Below, in pieces: positions 9,001 to 16,060 of a stretch of 64,000 nucleotides of DNA (the first letter of the stretch is position 1; every line of letters begins with the position of its first letter). Origin of the DNA: Paenibacillus sp. JNUCC32. GTDB taxonomy: Bacteria; Bacillota; Bacilli; Paenibacillales; Paenibacillaceae. The notes below the pieces were generated by a model. It was not told where the DNA came from. It saw only the letters and a program-made list of their open reading frames with translations, and did no database searches. Where the stretch lies: assembly GCF_014863545.1 (NCBI RefSeq), contig NZ_CP062260.1, positions 992,001-1,056,000 on the forward strand, read 5' to 3'. Both the position numbers and the translations under genes were made by a program.

Positions 9001-9269
9001 TTCAGCTTCATCTGAACCCGGTGCTTCCGGCTTGGCTGTTTGACGAGCGGCAGGAGGTGTCGTTCACCTTCCTCGGTTCCGTCAAGGTAACGTATCGCAG
9101 CGAGCGCGCGGCAAATACGTTCGGACAGGACGGCGTTGCGATTCAGCGGTTCACCTTGACGACGGCGGGAGGAGACACCTTCGAGGTTGATGGCCCCCTC
9201 CTTACGGGCAAGTGGGCCCATGAAGTCCGTAACGGAAACATCCGGTCCATTCTTGCAGTCATGAGGTAA
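6048..9269 (+). CDS. GH94-like glycoside phosphorylase (cellobiose/beta-oligoglucan phosphorylase group)
   Basis: 1073 residues from the ATG at 6048, chosen for AGGAGGA 7 nt upstream; two in-frame ATGs at 6018/6021 lack a site. The architecture fits large inverting phosphorylases: an N-terminal beta-sandwich (about 1-310), a linker, an (alpha/alpha)6 barrel (about 500-950) and a C-terminal jelly roll. GWNDAMNGLPG around Asp655 matches the general-acid Asp motif (WND-MN) of GH94 enzymes. No signal peptide, so it acts on imported sugar, splitting it with phosphate to a sugar 1-phosphate. At this length it resembles beta-1,2- or beta-1,3-oligoglucan phosphorylases more than the roughly 800-residue cellobiose enzymes, but the linkage cannot be assigned. 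It ends at a strong terminator. Confidence 0.75.
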   Translation: MSNYRFEKDAFVIEQYDLAKPFSSFLPGIAGLKGIPMWTFYVNRGQGISSFGIRDKNSPIMEFSPANISYKNVSATGFRTFIKMAGTPAVYEPFQSFQPDTKARRTMLIRQNELVIEEEHADKGLRTSVSYFQLPGEDFAALVRQVSVTNIGARTESLELLDGMPEILPYGVENSGYKEVGNLLRSWMEVKNLDRGIPFYKVRSSTHDEAEVTEVTNGHFYLSFDQHGNLIKPIVDFELIFGGNTSLIHPDRFAAGSIESLAQATPYPVNKVPCGFSGLSARLEPGETATVYTLVGHVNDIGKINKRSKDLCSPAYILDKRKEASALTRQLTDDVATQTGLPIFDEYSRQSYLDNFLRGGYPFIFDNGKEGAVVHLYSRKHGDPERDYNFFSLAPEYYSQGNGNFRDMNQNRRNDVFFIPKVGTFNIRMFFSLIQADGYNPLSVEGTRFRVAPGMEGELEELLQASAAREDYDKLAKACAGDFTPGKIINAISDQGIRLAIDEERFLSGLLTISEQHFAASFGEGFWSDHWTYNMDLVDGFLDIYPDRYEELLFGENAYTFFDSPVYVLPRSEKVVISRGKVRQYGALLEDEEKLNKLGRKRNAAEWLRVNGGQGDIYRTNLFVKMISLSLNKMATLDPYGMGVEMEANKPGWNDAMNGLPGLFGSGMSETMELKRMVAFIVEAAERFGHHTVMVPEEIASYLEGVYDAVQQYQTGVLDSFRYWDRVAGQRESYRASVRYGISGLEVEIPVKHVKRIYAAFLDKIEEGIQRAEQLGGGIVPTYFRFEAERFEEIRDAEGSPVITRYGLPAAKVLEFKAYALPHFLEAPARGMKLANEGQARAMYDRIKASDLYDAALGMYKTSVSLEGEGDEIGRIRAFTAGWLERESVFLHMTYKYLLSLLKAGLYDEFFSEIKTSLIPFLDPAVYGRSTLENSSFIASSVNPDPHVHGRGFVARLSGSTAEFLSMWIMMMAGKRVFRYEDNELQLHLNPVLPAWLFDERQEVSFTFLGSVKVTYRSERAANTFGQDGVAIQRFTLTTAGGDTFEVDGPLLTGKWAHEVRNGNIRSILAVMR

Positions 9270-9283
9270 GTTTGACGGAACCC

Positions 9284-9330
9284 GAATAGACCACCCGATT
9301 CTAGCCGGGTGGTCTATTCCTTGTTCTTTG
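9284..9330 (+). terminator. rho-independent terminator of the phosphorylase gene
   Basis: A 14-bp stem (GAATAGACCACCCG at 9284-9297 with its complement at 9306-9319), an 8-nt loop and a T-rich tail. It may also stop the small minus-strand gene that converges on it. Confidence 0.85.
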
Positions 9331-9340
9331 GCGTTTTCGT

Positions 9341-9514
9341 TTATTCTTGGGGCGACCTTTTGTTCTTGTTTGTCATGGCGGAGCCGAACGATATGCCGAT
9401 GGCAACACCGATTGCTATGCCAATAGCAATATTATTCATTGCCACTCCAATCGCCACGCCCACGCCGATCCCCATGCATATGCCTAAGGTCATGTTGTTT
9501 TTTTTCTTTTCCAT
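9341..9514 (-). CDS. small Gly-rich hydrophobic protein (glycine-zipper-like)
   Basis: 57 residues: MEKKKNNM, then a 35-residue hydrophobic stretch with repeated GIGVG/AIGVA/GIAIG spacing, then a basic tail. The ATG at 9514 is used because GGAGGTGA lies about 8 nt upstream; a 72-residue frame from 9559 has no site. GxxxG repeats suggest one or two tightly packed membrane helices. I do not recognise a characterised family. Monocistronic and convergent with the phosphorylase gene. Confidence 0.65.
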   Translation of the reverse strand: MEKKKNNMTLGICMGIGVGVAIGVAMNNIAIGIAIGVAIGISFGSAMTNKNKRSPQE

Positions 9515-9654
9515 CGGGCAGTCACCTCCATCTGAGAAGATGTTGATACTAGGATTCAAACCAGCGTTTCCTTCGTCCTCAAGCTGCCTTTGTTCTTATT
9601 ATATAGGATATCGGACATGGATGCCGGATACCCAATTCTTCATCTTTTCTCCGC

Positions 9655-9683
9655 TTGCAAGTCCCCTGTTTGCAACCCATAAT
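9655..9683 (+). promoter_or_regulatory. candidate promoter of the TraX-like gene
   Basis: TTGCAA (9655-9660), a 17-bp spacer and CATAAT (9678-9683), about 60 bp ahead of the start codon. Confidence 0.4.
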
Positions 9684-9744
9684 AGATATATCGATTCCAC
9701 ATACATAACGAATGTTCATCTTACCGCGCGAGGAGGGGGTTATC

Positions 9745-10368
9745 ATGCAGTGGATCGCCATGCTGACGATGCTGATTGATCATATCGGGCTTGTGTTTTT
9801 TCCGCATCAGGAGATGTGGAGAATCATCGGCCGCATCGCATTTCCAATCTATGTTTACGCTCTCGTGCAGGGACACCGCTACACTTCATCGAGACCCAAG
9901 TATATCGCACGGCTGGCCGTTATTGCAGCGGTCTCCCAAATTCCGTACCAGCTTGCGCTGGATCCCGAAGGGCTGAACGTGGTCGTAACCTTGTTGGCCG
10001 GAGCCTTGGTTCTTTATGTGCTGGAACGATCGGATTCCCGGCTGCTATCATGGATGGTGGTTGTTGCAGCCTGTGCGTTGATGAGCGAGTTTCCGTTTGA
10101 TTACGGAGCCTACGGCTTGCTGTTGATCTTGATTTTCCGATATGCTCAGGCCGGCTGGCTCGTTCCGCTTCATATGTTATTGAACCTGCTGTTCTGGTTC
10201 CTTAATGATTGGGAGCTGCAGATGTGGAGCGTGATCCCGACGGCCGTGATAGCTTATGGCCCTCATGTATGGAGAAAACTGGAGTCCGTCCGTGTGAGCC
10301 GCTGGGTATGGCGTTCGTTTTATCCGCTGCATTTACTGGCTATTGCCGTATTGCGGGTGTTTATATAA
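9745..10368 (+). CDS. TraX family membrane protein (acetyltransferase-like)
   Basis: 207 residues with about seven or eight hydrophobic helices. The opening MQWIAMLTMLIDHIGLVFFP followed by ...RIIGRIAFPIYVYALVQGHRYT is the hallmark TraX pattern (DHIG and GR-AFP-F/Y). TraX acetylates F pilin in conjugative plasmids. Chromosomal homologues in Bacillota are of unknown substrate, and no conjugation genes are nearby, so an acyl-transfer role at the membrane is only inference. AGGAGGGGG before the ATG at 9745 fixes the start; an upstream in-frame codon at 9712 is less likely. Confidence 0.85.
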   Translation: MQWIAMLTMLIDHIGLVFFPHQEMWRIIGRIAFPIYVYALVQGHRYTSSRPKYIARLAVIAAVSQIPYQLALDPEGLNVVVTLLAGALVLYVLERSDSRLLSWMVVVAACALMSEFPFDYGAYGLLLILIFRYAQAGWLVPLHMLLNLLFWFLNDWELQMWSVIPTAVIAYGPHVWRKLESVRVSRWVWRSFYPLHLLAIAVLRVFI

Positions 10369-10424
10369 CAGAAGATTTTTAGGTTGATGCCTCACGGACT
10401 GATTATGTACAAGGAGAGACATTC

Positions 10425-10856
10425 ATGCAGAATATCGCAATCGCTGCCTGCATCCTATTGTTCGCGGCAGCGGGTTACATCGCGTTTATGAATTCCAAAT
10501 TAATTGCGGATAAAAAGCGGGAAGCATACATTCCTCCGCCTGCTTCGGAATATACCGTTTATATGACGCCTCAATTCACCGAGGAGGACAAAAGGACGCT
10601 GAGTCCGATCGGCGTCATGGAATTTCGCGATCCGCAAGGCTTGATGAAGGTATATCTTTGCCGGGTCAGAAATGAATCCGAAGACTTGAAGCTGGAGCAA
10701 GCCGGCAACGTGTTTCTTCATCATCTGACCAAGGCCAGGGACACCGGCACGCTGATGTTTTATCGGACCCTGGAGGAAGCGCTGCAGGGGCCGGAGGAGA
10801 AGAGCTTAACCGACCGTCTGTCTGCAGCCGCGAAAAAAAAGGCGAGGACAGAATAG
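10425..10856 (+). CDS. hypothetical membrane-anchored protein
   Basis: 143 residues. One N-terminal TM segment (about residues 4-22), then a hydrophilic domain of mixed alpha/beta character (...TPQFTEEDKRTLSPIGVMEFRDPQGLMKVYLCRVRN...) and a basic Ala/Lys C-terminus. AAGGAGAG precedes the ATG. I do not recognise the family. It lies 56 bp after the TraX-like gene on the same strand and may share its transcript. Confidence 0.65.
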   Translation: MQNIAIAACILLFAAAGYIAFMNSKLIADKKREAYIPPPASEYTVYMTPQFTEEDKRTLSPIGVMEFRDPQGLMKVYLCRVRNESEDLKLEQAGNVFLHHLTKARDTGTLMFYRTLEEALQGPEEKSLTDRLSAAAKKKARTE

Positions 10857-10926
10857 GTCGAACCGGGTCAATCCACCCTCCTGCGGGGTAATAGAGAAAT
10901 AAAAGACCGAAAGGAGATTTTCCGAA

Positions 10927-11502
10927 ATGAAAACATTTAAAATCGGAAGGACATCGGTCTCCGTCTTTATAGGCGATATAACGACATGGACGGGCGACAT
11001 TATCGTCAATGCTGCAAATTCGGGACTGCTGGGCGGAAAAGGCGTGGATGGCGCGATTCATAGCGCCGGAGGGCCGGAGATCATGGAGCAGTGCATGGAA
11101 ATTCGCAAGCAGCAAGGCGGCTGCCCACCAGGCAACGCCGTGATTACAGGAGCAGGCCGGCTGCCTGCCCAGCATATCATTCATACCGTCGGCCCGATCT
11201 GGGAGGGCGGCGGAAGGCGCGAGGAGCATACGCTGGCGGAATGCTACCGCAACAGTCTCCTGCTTGCAATCGAGGTCGGTGCCAAAAGCATCGCCTTTCC
11301 TAATATAAGCACGGGTATCTACGAGTATCCTAAAGCTCCGGCATGTGACGTGGCGTTAAAGGCGGTGACGAAGCTGCTTGAGGAAGATCTGCCGGATAAC
11401 CGGCTGGAGCGGGTTGATTTCGTTTGCTTTTCTCCCGAGAATGAAGAGCTCTATGTCCGTTGGCTGGAGCGGTTCACGCAGGAGAAGGAGGCGCAAGTAT
11501 AA
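10927..11502 (+). CDS. macrodomain protein, O-acetyl-ADP-ribose deacetylase type
   Basis: 191 residues forming one macro domain of the YmdB/MacroD type. Key motifs are visible: NAANSGLLGGKGVDGAIHSAGG (ADP-ribose binding and catalytic loop, about residues 25-46) and the phosphate-binding loop FPNISTGIYEYP. It probably removes acetyl or ADP-ribosyl groups from ADP-ribose esters in the cytoplasm. An AAAGGAGA site lies 8 nt upstream. The stop codon immediately touches the first of two 78-bp repeats. Confidence 0.92.
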   Translation: MKTFKIGRTSVSVFIGDITTWTGDIIVNAANSGLLGGKGVDGAIHSAGGPEIMEQCMEIRKQQGGCPPGNAVITGAGRLPAQHIIHTVGPIWEGGGRREEHTLAECYRNSLLLAIEVGAKSIAFPNISTGIYEYPKAPACDVALKAVTKLLEEDLPDNRLERVDFVCFSPENEELYVRWLERFTQEKEAQV

Positions 11503-11578
11503 GAAAAACCTCTATCGACGTACATTCTGAGAAGACAGACCGCATGTATAGGACGTTTTTCTTGCGATATCAGGAAGG
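11501..11578. repeat. 78-bp hairpin-forming direct repeat, copy 1
   Basis: Identical over all 78 bases to 11613-11690. The ends of the unit are inverted: AAGAAAAAC near the left end pairs with GTTTTTCTT at about 11554-11562, and inner blocks (TCTAT/ATAGGA, ACAT/ATGT, TCTG/CAGA) can pair too. The RNA would fold into one long imperfect hairpin ending in a T-run. It starts within the stop codon of the macrodomain gene. Confidence 0.8.
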
Positions 11579-11612
11579 CCCACGCTTCGAAGTTCATACT
11601 TTCTGAGATCTA

Positions 11613-11690
11613 AAGAAAAACCTCTATCGACGTACATTCTGAGAAGACAGACCGCATGTATAGGACGTTTTTCTTGCGATATCAGGAAGG
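11613..11690. repeat. 78-bp hairpin-forming direct repeat, copy 2
   Basis: Exact second copy of 11501-11578, offset 112 bp, separated by 34 bp of unrelated sequence. Either copy could serve as a terminator; the duplication suggests a small mobile or REP-like palindromic unit. Confidence 0.8.
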
Positions 11691-11710
11691 TGGTGTATTC
11701 TATAACCTTA

Positions 11711-11750
11711 ATAAAAAGCAGGGGCGCAAATGTGCGCCCCTGCCGTTTAT
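11711..11750. terminator. rho-independent terminator (mainly minus strand)
   Basis: An 11-bp GC-rich stem (GCAGGGGCGCA at 11718-11728 with 11733-11743), a 4-nt loop and a T-run on the minus strand just past the 65-residue gene. Confidence 0.8.
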
Positions 11751-11760
11751 TCGCAGTTTA

Positions 11761-11958
11761 TTACATATGATAGGAACCGCTTGGTTCAAACAGCACCCAT
11801 TCCAGCATGGTAATCATGTCGTCAAGACGGGCATCCTGATTGAGAAGGGAAGCGCGCTCAGGGCTGTTCTCTTCGAGAGCTGCCAGTCGGGTTTGCAGTT
11901 TTTTCTTTTGCATCGAAAGTTCATTGATTTTGGATTTGATCTGGTTCTCTGTTCGCAT
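11761..11958 (-). CDS. small coiled-coil protein, unknown function
   Basis: 65 residues: MRTENQIKSKINELSMQKKKLQTRLAALEENSPERASLLNQDARLDDMITMLEWVL... The heptad pattern over residues 5-45 predicts a helical hairpin or dimeric coiled coil. The ATG at 11958 has AAGGAAAGG about 8 nt upstream, better than the longer 80-residue frame. Divergent from rpiA, with a strong terminator behind it. No family recognised. Confidence 0.7.
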   Translation of the reverse strand: MRTENQIKSKINELSMQKKKLQTRLAALEENSPERASLLNQDARLDDMITMLEWVLFEPSGSYHM

Positions 11959-12045
11959 GGTATAATCCTTTCCTTTGGCATGAAAATGATCACTGTACCC
12001 CATATTATAACATTTGATTCAGCTTAAGACGAAGGAGCGGGTCCT

Positions 12046-12762
12046 ATGACGAGTGAAATGAATATGAAGAAAATAGCGGCTGAGCATGCCGCCAAGTATG
12101 TTCAGGACGGGATGAAGATCGGTCTGGGCACAGGCTCCACCGCCTATTACGCCATTCTCAAAATCGGGGAGCTGGTCAGGTCCGGTCTCTCGATCCAGGC
12201 CGTGGCTACCTCTGAGGCTTCGGAGAAGCTGGCGATGGAACAAGGAATACCCCTGACGCCCGTACACCAGATCGATCGCCTGGATTTGACGATCGACGGG
12301 GCTGACGAGCTGGATGATCAGCTGCGGTTAATCAAGGGAGGAGGCGGAGCCCTTCTTCGCGAGAAGATCACGGCTTATCACAGCGAACGGCTCGTGATTG
12401 TGGCGGATGAGGCAAAAGCGGTAGCACAATTGGGTGCTTTTCCGCTGCCGGTTGAGATTGTCCCCTTTGCCTATGAGTGGACGATTCGGTCCCTGGCACA
12501 GCTTGGTTGTTCGGTCCAATTGCGCCGTCAGCCGGATGAAGGGTTGTATGTAACGGATAACGGGAATTATATTGCTGATTGCCGGTTCCAGGAAATCTCG
12601 GGGCCGGAGGAATTGAGCTCCCGTTTAGGCACTGTACCCGGCGTGGTTGAACATGGTCTGTTCATCGGCATGGCCGACCAAGCGATTATCGGCTGCCGGG
12701 ACGGTTCGGTACGGATATTGCATTCCGCGAGCATGCAGGCCAAGAATACATTTGACAGTTGA
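12046..12762 (+). CDS. rpiA: ribose-5-phosphate isomerase A
   Basis: 238 residues. It interconverts ribose 5-phosphate and ribulose 5-phosphate in the non-oxidative pentose phosphate pathway. Diagnostic motifs: GLGTGSTAYYAI (residues 26-37), TIDGADELD and the catalytic/phosphate loop KGGGGALLREK. Length and motifs match the RpiA family fully. AAGGAGCGGG precedes the ATG. A MarR gene follows 49 bp downstream on the same strand. Confidence 0.95.
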   Translation: MTSEMNMKKIAAEHAAKYVQDGMKIGLGTGSTAYYAILKIGELVRSGLSIQAVATSEASEKLAMEQGIPLTPVHQIDRLDLTIDGADELDDQLRLIKGGGGALLREKITAYHSERLVIVADEAKAVAQLGAFPLPVEIVPFAYEWTIRSLAQLGCSVQLRRQPDEGLYVTDNGNYIADCRFQEISGPEELSSRLGTVPGVVEHGLFIGMADQAIIGCRDGSVRILHSASMQAKNTFDS

Positions 12763-12811
12763 TCCGGCGTTCATTAACCTTAAATACATGATATCTTTCG
12801 GAGGGTGAAGT

Positions 12812-13261
12812 ATGTCGGATTTTCAAGAACACGAGGATTACCCGCTGCATTTGCTGGTAGTCCTGGCCAGAGCTTATAACGCAGTGATGACGCATTCGCA
12901 TCGAAGCATCAACAGCCACGGTTTGAATTCCACCGAATTTGGGGTATTGGATGTGCTGTACCACAAAGGTCCGCAGCCGCTGCAAAAAATAGGGGAGAAG
13001 GTGCTTATCTCCAGCGGTAACATTACATACGTGGTCGATAAGCTTCAGAAGAAAAACCTGCTTGTTCGCCGGGCTTCCGCTGAGGACCGCCGCGTGATCT
13101 ATGCCGAGCTGACCGCAGAGGGGAAGGAATTTTTCGAGGCCATCTTTCCTCAGCATCAGGAATTGATGGTGAAGGTGCTTAGCGGATTGTCTGACGAGGA
13201 AAGAGCGCAGGCGGCCATGCTGCTGCGCAAGCTGGGGATCAGCGCAGAGAAGATGCTGTAG
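12812..13261 (+). CDS. MarR family transcriptional regulator
   Basis: 149 residues with the MarR winged helix: ...LQKIGEKVLISSGNITYVVDKLQKKNLLVRRASAEDRRVIYAELTAEGKEF. The N-terminal half (...YNAVMTHSHRSINSHGLNSTEFGVLDVLYHKGPQPL) resembles MhqR-like regulators that sense quinones or electrophiles, but no Cys-based sensor is visible, so the signal is open. A GGAGGG site lies 7 nt before the ATG. It may be co-transcribed with the GNAT gene that follows. Confidence 0.9.
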   Translation: MSDFQEHEDYPLHLLVVLARAYNAVMTHSHRSINSHGLNSTEFGVLDVLYHKGPQPLQKIGEKVLISSGNITYVVDKLQKKNLLVRRASAEDRRVIYAELTAEGKEFFEAIFPQHQELMVKVLSGLSDEERAQAAMLLRKLGISAEKML

Positions 13262-13290
13262 TCCTACATGAGTTTAGATTGGAGATAGGT

Positions 13291-13722
13291 ATGCTTAAAG
13301 ATATAACGATGCAAGCGTCGCAGCCCGAAATCAAGGAGCTACTCAGTTACTCGGTTTTCCCTGATCCGGAGGCGGTGGACGAGGCAGCTGCATTTTATCA
13401 GGGCGGCGACAGCCGGTTGTTCGGCTACGAGGAGGACGGACTTCTTCTGGGAGTCATCGGTTTTGATGTGATGGAGGACGAGCTTATCATCCGGCATTTA
13501 GCGGTCCTGCCGGAGAATCGGGGGAAGGGATACGGACGCGGGTTGATTTTGGAGCTGCTCCTCGAGGTGCAGCCTAAACCGGAACGAGTCATTGCGGAAA
13601 CGGACGAAGAGGCCGTGAACTTCTACCGCAGTATCGGTTTCGAGGTTTACAGCCTGGGAGAGAAGTACCCGGGCGTTGAAAGATTCCGCTGCATTTATGA
13701 GGTGGAGGAATCCGAAGAATAG
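13291..13722 (+). CDS. GNAT family N-acetyltransferase
   Basis: 143 residues. The acetyl-CoA binding motif A is clear (IIRHLAVLPENRGKGYGRGLILELL), followed by the NFYRSIGFEVYSLGEKY C-terminal strand-helix of the fold. The acceptor substrate is not predictable. The ATG at 13291 with GGAG 6 nt upstream is chosen over an in-frame TTG at 13279. It lies 29 bp after the MarR gene. Confidence 0.88.
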   Translation: MLKDITMQASQPEIKELLSYSVFPDPEAVDEAAAFYQGGDSRLFGYEEDGLLLGVIGFDVMEDELIIRHLAVLPENRGKGYGRGLILELLLEVQPKPERVIAETDEEAVNFYRSIGFEVYSLGEKYPGVERFRCIYEVEESEE

Positions 13723-13846
13723 TCATTCCTATGGATGCATGTTGCGTCTCCGATTGGAATTAAAATTGCCATTCAAGTTCATATACCCGTTTCGCACCGG
13801 AGGCATTCCTCATATAATGTCGTAACGAGCGGGGCAGGGGGTGAAC

Positions 13847-14482
13847 ATGTTGGTGTACCATTATACCGCTGTCGGCGATTCCTTGACCTTTGGGTTTGGG
13901 GCGATGCCTGGCAGCGGTTTTGTTCCGTTATACCGTCGGATGGCGGAGGAGAAGCTTCGCCAATTCGTGGCCCATGAGAATCTCGGGGTCAATGGATTAA
14001 CCTCGGATGAATTATACGATCGGGTCGTTCAGCTTCCAACGTATCGCTATCATTTGCAGCAGGCCCAGATTATCACGATGTCGATCGGCGGCAATGACCT
14101 GATTCGTGCGGTGAAGTCCACGGGAGGTCGACCGAATCGGGAGGTGCTGGACACCGCCTTGTATCGATGCCAGAACCATGTGGCTAATATCGTCAAACAT
14201 ATCCGCAAAATAAAGTCACCGGCCAGCAAGCCTTATTTTATTCGCGCTATCGGTCTGTATAATCCATATCCGGCCTGGACGGAGGCAACGGAATACGTGA
14301 TTCGGTTCAATCGGCATTTGATGGGGTTGAGCGACGGCTATTTTCGCGTTGCGGATATTTACGCACAATTTTCTGGCCGGGAGAAGGAACTGATGTCGGT
14401 GGACGGTTTACACCCGAATGGCCGAGGGTACCGGGTGATCGCGGAACAGTTAAACCGGCTTGGGTACAAGCCACTTGCATAA
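13847..14482 (+). CDS. SGNH/GDSL-family hydrolase (esterase/lipase-like)
   Basis: 211 residues with all four SGNH blocks: block I AVGDSLTFGFG (nucleophile Ser), block II Gly in ENLGVNG, block III SIGGNDLI, and block V DGLHPNGRGY (catalytic Asp/His). No signal peptide is seen, so it is probably cytoplasmic; related Bacillota proteins act on small esters or acylated sugars. The ATG at 13847 follows GGGGGTGA. The gene ends at a strong terminator shared with the convergent TPR gene. Confidence 0.9.
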   Translation: MLVYHYTAVGDSLTFGFGAMPGSGFVPLYRRMAEEKLRQFVAHENLGVNGLTSDELYDRVVQLPTYRYHLQQAQIITMSIGGNDLIRAVKSTGGRPNREVLDTALYRCQNHVANIVKHIRKIKSPASKPYFIRAIGLYNPYPAWTEATEYVIRFNRHLMGLSDGYFRVADIYAQFSGREKELMSVDGLHPNGRGYRVIAEQLNRLGYKPLA

Positions 14483-14500
14483 GAAACGGAAATTCTCATC

Positions 14501-14551
14501 AAAAAAAGGACGTCCCCGGGTCCCATGACCTCTAACGGACGTCCTTTTGGT
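14501..14551. terminator. bidirectional terminator
   Basis: AAAAGGACGTCC (ending 14515) pairs with GGACGTCCTTTT (14537-14548) around a 21-nt loop, with A-run and T-run on the two sides. It lies between convergent genes. Confidence 0.8.
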
Positions 14552-14569
14552 TTAAGCCATTATTAACGC

Positions 14570-15241
14570 TTAGAATAAGTTCCTGAACCAACTTCGAACC
14601 GCCCATTTGCGTTCCTGCCGTTTTTTGTATTTGGGCAGCGATCGATACACGTCCATCGATTCCTGATAGGATTTCTTGGCATCTTCGGCCCTTCCCAGCG
14701 ATTGATACATATACCCCAGCAAATAAAAGGCTTCGCTGGAGGAAGAGTGGATGGCATGGAACTGCTCCAAATAGTGGAGTGCCTTCTCACGATCCGAATC
14801 CCGAAACGCCTCGGCAAGCCTAAGGTAAGGCCGGCCATATTTGACCCTCGGATTGATTTGAAGGGCCCGGACGATATCCGCCTCTCCCTGAGCGATGCTG
14901 CCGGTATGCAGACGCGCGCTTCCGATATCGTCCCAGAATTCGGCGGAATCCTCTAAACTGGATTCCATGGTTTCCAGGAGCTTTAGGGCCTCTCCATACT
15001 TGCGACGCTCGAGCAGCAATCGGGCAAGCTCGTGCCGGGATGATACGTCGCTGGGGCTGACCGCAATCTGTCTGCGCAGCTTGGATATAGCCCTTGCACG
15101 CTTGAACGGCTTCGTCACACTGGGAAATACCCCGACAAAACGGCGATCCAGCACGTACACGATAAGAAGCAGCACCAGAATCGCCGTTATCGGATTGCCG
15201 AAAATGTAAAACAAAAATCCGAAAATAATGAGTTTAAACAA
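14570..15241 (-). CDS. membrane-anchored TPR protein
   Basis: 223 residues from a TTG start with AGAGGGA upstream. Residues 1-35 form one or two TM helices. From about 55 to 200 there are four or so degenerate tetratricopeptide repeats (...SSRHELARLLLERRKYGEALKLLETM..., ...EAFYLLGYMYQSLGRAEDAKKSYQESM...). The C-terminus is basic and aromatic. Probably a cytoplasmic-side scaffold at the membrane; partner unknown. Confidence 0.8.
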   Translation of the reverse strand: MFKLIIFGFLFYIFGNPITAILVLLLIVYVLDRRFVGVFPSVTKPFKRARAISKLRRQIAVSPSDVSSRHELARLLLERRKYGEALKLLETMESSLEDSAEFWDDIGSARLHTGSIAQGEADIVRALQINPRVKYGRPYLRLAEAFRDSDREKALHYLEQFHAIHSSSSEAFYLLGYMYQSLGRAEDAKKSYQESMDVYRSLPKYKKRQERKWAVRSWFRNLF

Positions 15242-15278
15242 ATAAATCCCTCTATTTCCTTGTAATGTATTAGCCCAA

Positions 15279-15287
15279 ATTATACCA
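15279..15287 (-). promoter_or_regulatory. extended -10 promoter of the TPR gene
   Basis: On the minus strand TGGTATAAT forms an extended -10 element (TG-N-TATAAT) about 40 bp before the TTG start. No good -35 box is seen, which is acceptable for this promoter class. Confidence 0.45.
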
Positions 15288-15418
15288 TATCATGGATTTA
15301 TTTAGGGGGAAATGCAGTCGGTTCTATAGACCTTAAAAGGATGCGCATGTCGGAATAGGTCGCAGGTATTGAAAGTAGCCAGGTGATAACCGATATAGGT
15401 AGTAAAGAGGTGATAATC

Positions 15419-15685
15419 ATGGCGAAAAAGGGACAGACATTCCATCATTACAGTTTCGAAACAAAGAAAAAGGCAGTCGCCATGCGGCTGGAAGGCATGA
15501 CGAAGAAAGAAGTGGCATCCGCCTTACAAATATCAGACATCGGACGGCTGAAAGTGTGGATGCGCAAATATCGGGAGCTGGGAGAAGAAGGCTTGGTCGA
15601 TCGCCGCAGACGAATCGTGCATCCAGACCATGACAACGAACGGAATGAGAAAGTACAGGTTCCGCAGCTGCAGAAAATACAGTAA
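15419..15685 (+). CDS. stand-alone helix-turn-helix protein related to IS3-type transposase OrfA
   Basis: 88 residues from the ATG at 15419 (GAGGTGATAATC upstream). The sequence ...YSFETKKKAVAMRLEGMTKKEVASALQISDIGRLKVWMRKYRELGEEGLVDRR... is the classic InsE/OrfA-like HTH. No OrfB, leucine zipper, inverted repeats or target duplication were found nearby, and a terminator follows directly. So it is either a domesticated DNA-binding protein or the surviving end of an old insertion sequence. Confidence 0.7.
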   Translation: MAKKGQTFHHYSFETKKKAVAMRLEGMTKKEVASALQISDIGRLKVWMRKYRELGEEGLVDRRRRIVHPDHDNERNEKVQVPQLQKIQ

Positions 15686-15692
15686 TTATAGT

Positions 15693-15730
15693 GAGGCGTG
15701 GTTGAACGACGGTTCCACCACGCCTCTTTC
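15693..15730 (+). terminator. rho-independent terminator
   Basis: GAGGCGTGGT (15693-15702) pairs with ACCACGCCTC (15717-15726), with inner GAAC/GTTC pairing and a short T-run. It follows the HTH gene. Confidence 0.75.
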
Positions 15731-15880
15731 ATATGGGAATCATGGAAAATCGGCGTATAGATACCCGCAGATGCGCGCATTTGGGCGGGTTCACTATTCT
15801 TATCGCGAACAGGCGGCAGCCCAGTTCATTTTAGCGGAAACGACATAACATGTGGTATGTTCAAAAAAGGAGGGATTGTT

Positions 15881-15991
15881 GTGAGCGGAGTAGGAGAAGG
15901 CTACGGCGGCGGCTATGGATATGGCTCTTCTGTAGGTGCTATTTTGGTATTGTTCATCTTGTTGGTGATCATTACTCGCGCATTTATCTAA
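15881..15991 (+). CDS. YjcZ family sporulation peptide
   Basis: 36 residues from GTG: MSGVGEGYGGGYGYGSS, then a 19-residue hydrophobic helix ending ITRAFI. The GYGGGYGYGSS plus one TM helix layout is diagnostic of YjcZ-type small proteins made in Bacillota during sporulation. AAGGAGGGA lies 7 nt before the GTG. It was found by reading the sequence because it is too short for ordinary ORF cut-offs. The precise role of the family is unknown. Confidence 0.85.
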   Translation: MSGVGEGYGGGYGYGSSVGAILVLFILLVIITRAFI

Positions 15992-16060
15992 TCCATCTTT
16001 TGAGCGAACAAAACCAATGAATCAATAAGAAAATACCAGGCACCATGAGCAGTCACAAGG

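Noticed and set aside
9309..9779. 156-residue plus-strand frame rich in Met/Pro/Ile
   Set aside because: It is the opposite-strand shadow of the Gly-rich small gene and runs through the TraX promoter.
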